DNA of 64,000 nt. It comes from JAVVHH01 sp963848035. Lineage in GTDB: Bacteria > Pseudomonadota > Alphaproteobacteria > Acetobacterales > Acetobacteraceae. The stretch lies in the NCBI GenBank assembly GCA_963848035.1, contig CAWKCD010000001.1, forward strand, positions 1,984,001 to 2,048,000. The letters run 5' to 3'. The notes beneath the pieces were generated by a model. The model had not been told where the DNA came from. It searched no databases and was given only the letters and a program-made list of their open reading frames with translations. Shown piece by piece: positions 62,764-64,000 of the stretch (position 1 is its first letter; each line of letters begins with the position of its first letter). A program made the position numbers and the translations under genes.

Positions 62764-63810
62764 ATGAAGGCGGCTGTACTGCACAAGTTCGACGAGAAGC
62801 TCGAGAGCGACGAATTCGTCCGCTACGAGGACGTGCCGGACCCGAAGATCGAAAAGCCGACCGACGTCATCGTCCGTATCGGCGGCGCCGGGGTTTGCCG
62901 CACCGACCTGCACATAGTCGAAGGCATTTGGCGCACCAAGGTCGACACCAAGCTCCCCTACATCATGGGCCACGAGAACGCCGGCTGGGTCGAGGAGGTC
63001 GGCTCTGCCGTCCAGGGCGTGAAGAAGGGTGACCCGGTGATCTGCCACCCGCTGGTCACCAGCGGGCACTGCCTCGCCTGCCGTCGCGGCGACGACATGC
63101 ACGCCGAGGAGAGCGCGTTCCCCGGCATCAACGCCAATGGCGGCTATGCCGAATACCTGCGGACCGGCGAGCGCTCGCTGATCAAGCTGCCGGCGTCGCT
63201 CGTGCCCAAGGCGGTCGCGCCCTACACCGATGCGGGGCTGACCGCGTATCGCGCGGCCAAGAAGGCCTCGCGCCACCTGCTCCCGGGCGAATACGCCGTC
63301 GTGATCGGGGCCGGTGGGCTCGGGCACATCGGCATCCAGGTGCTGAAGGCGTTGTGCGCCGCCGAGATCATCGTGCTGGACCGCTCCGAGATCGCCCTCA
63401 CGCTGGCCCGCGAATGCGGCGCCGACCATGTCGTCAAGGCCGATGCCGGCGCGATCGACGAGGTCAAGCGCATCACCAAGGGCCACGGCGCGGAGGCGGT
63501 GATCGATTTCGTCGGCGAGGGCGGCTCGATCGCCGAAGGCCTCGATATGACCCGCAACGGCGGCTATTATTACATCGTCGGCTATGGCGGGAAGATCGAC
63601 ATCCCCACCATCGACATGATCACCAGCGAGAAGACCATCGTCGGCAACCTGGTCGGCACCTATGCCGAGCTGGTCGAGCTGATGGCGTTGGCCGATCGCG
63701 GGTTGGTGACGCTCGCGACGAAGGAATACCGGCTCGCGGACGCCAACCTGGCGCTGCACGACCTGCATCATGGGAAGATAAAGGGCCGCGCGGTCCTGGT
63801 GCCCTGGTGA
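62764..63810 (+). CDS. Zinc-type NAD(P)-dependent alcohol dehydrogenase
   Basis: A 348-residue medium-chain alcohol dehydrogenase. The catalytic zinc ligands are Cys in GAGVCRTDLHIVEG and the GHE-type IMGHENAGWVEEVG. The cofactor loop is VVIGAGGLGHIGIQVLKALC followed by IIVLDRS, where Asp predicts NAD+. The structural-zinc lobe reads TSGHCLACRRGDDMHAEES: only two of the usual four Cys remain, so that zinc is probably absent. The frame opens upstream, but the ATG at 62764 follows GAGGGG and suits the MDR N-terminus. Expression is likely sigma-54-dependent. Confidence 0.88.
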   Translation: MKAAVLHKFDEKLESDEFVRYEDVPDPKIEKPTDVIVRIGGAGVCRTDLHIVEGIWRTKVDTKLPYIMGHENAGWVEEVGSAVQGVKKGDPVICHPLVTSGHCLACRRGDDMHAEESAFPGINANGGYAEYLRTGERSLIKLPASLVPKAVAPYTDAGLTAYRAAKKASRHLLPGEYAVVIGAGGLGHIGIQVLKALCAAEIIVLDRSEIALTLARECGADHVVKADAGAIDEVKRITKGHGAEAVIDFVGEGGSIAEGLDMTRNGGYYYIVGYGGKIDIPTIDMITSEKTIVGNLVGTYAELVELMALADRGLVTLATKEYRLADANLALHDLHHGKIKGRAVLVPW

Positions 63811-64000
63811 ACGCCATCACGGCACCCTTGCCGCTGGCGGACGTTCTCGGCGCCAGTTGGGTGGTGGGCAGCGGCACGAATGCGCTGGCGTGGGACGGCG
63901 CCGCCGGGTCGGCGTGGTTCGGGCTCGAGGATGGGTCGCTGGCGGTGGCCCGCAGCGCCTGGGAGGGGCGGGCTGGCGTGCGGCCGCGCGAGGGCGGCGG
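63807..64000 (+). CDS. Unidentified protein N-terminus, possibly WD40/beta-propeller (cut by window edge)
   Basis: A GTG overlapping the dehydrogenase stop opens a frame of at least 64 residues to the right edge. It reads VNAITAPLPLADVLGASWVV, then GTNALAWDGAAGSAWFGLED and GSLAVARSAWEGRAG. The repeated W-D/G-x-x-GS and small-hydrophobic strands suggest the first blade of a WD40-like propeller, but too little is visible. Overlap with the dehydrogenase suggests one operon under the same sigma-54 promoter. Confidence 0.5.
   Translation, partial: MNAITAPLPLADVLGASWVVGSGTNALAWDGAAGSAWFGLEDGSLAVARSAWEGRAGVRPREGG

Noticed and set aside
62584..63771. A 395-codon minus-strand frame opposite the alcohol dehydrogenase
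   Set aside because: Antisense shadow; the plus-strand gene matches the MDR family residue by residue.

Overview
The window comes from the chromosome of an alphaproteobacterium able to make bacteriochlorophyll a. Its left 17 kb is one arm of a photosynthesis gene cluster. On the minus strand, reading leftward, lie bchF-bchN-bchB-bchH-bchL-bchM-lhaA-puhA, with puhA cut by the window edge. On the plus strand, diverging from bchF, lie an aerR/ppaA-type B12-binding antirepressor, ppsR (crtJ), bchG, a PucC-family transporter, bchP, tspO and then hemC. The gene order and the PpsR/AerR pair fit purple bacteria and aerobic anoxygenic phototrophs. The sequence alone does not settle the order: Rhodospirillales/Acetobacterales and Rhizobiales look plausible, Sphingomonadales less so because two branched-chain amino-acid-type ABC systems are present. 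No rRNA, tRNA or CRISPR array was seen.

Right of hemC (18.3-23.0 kb) is a branched-chain-type ABC uptake system: binding protein, two permeases, and one protein in which two ATPases are fused. From 24 to 30.7 kb, on the minus strand, lies an AT-richer glycan island: a GT9-type gene, two tandem CgeB-type glycosyltransferases, a sugar nucleotidyltransferase, a SAM methyltransferase, a glycosidase that reads as a circularly permuted TIM barrel, a GT4 gene and a CelD-type acetyltransferase. Several of these genes are frameshifted, the GT4 gene about five times. A frameshifted DUF1045 gene and an internally deleted IS3-family element with a 5-bp target duplication follow.

Between 32.6 and 42.6 kb are unrelated genes: an SF2 helicase, a sulfotransferase paired with an APS-kinase-like gene, a frameshifted Tat-type hydrolase, a CPA1 antiporter joined to a 2-hydroxyacid dehydrogenase, a class V aminotransferase, a frameshifted DHH phosphoesterase, and an alpha/beta hydrolase with Gly at the nucleophile position.

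From 42.6 to 64 kb the window is a catabolic region of intact genes. An eight-gene minus-strand run (3-hydroxyisobutyrate-dehydrogenase-like, CocE/NonD hydrolase, binding protein, two permeases, two ATPases, amidohydrolase) looks like uptake plus hydrolysis of one substrate class. It diverges from a luciferase-like flavin monooxygenase and an SRPBCC protein. Next come a Gfo/Idh/MocA oxidoreductase, a cyclase-family hydrolase and a three-subunit molybdenum hydroxylase, divergent from a TetR regulator and an SDR. Last are a GST and a sigma-54-dependent activator that diverges from an alcohol dehydrogenase carrying a consensus -24/-12 promoter and a palindromic upstream site.
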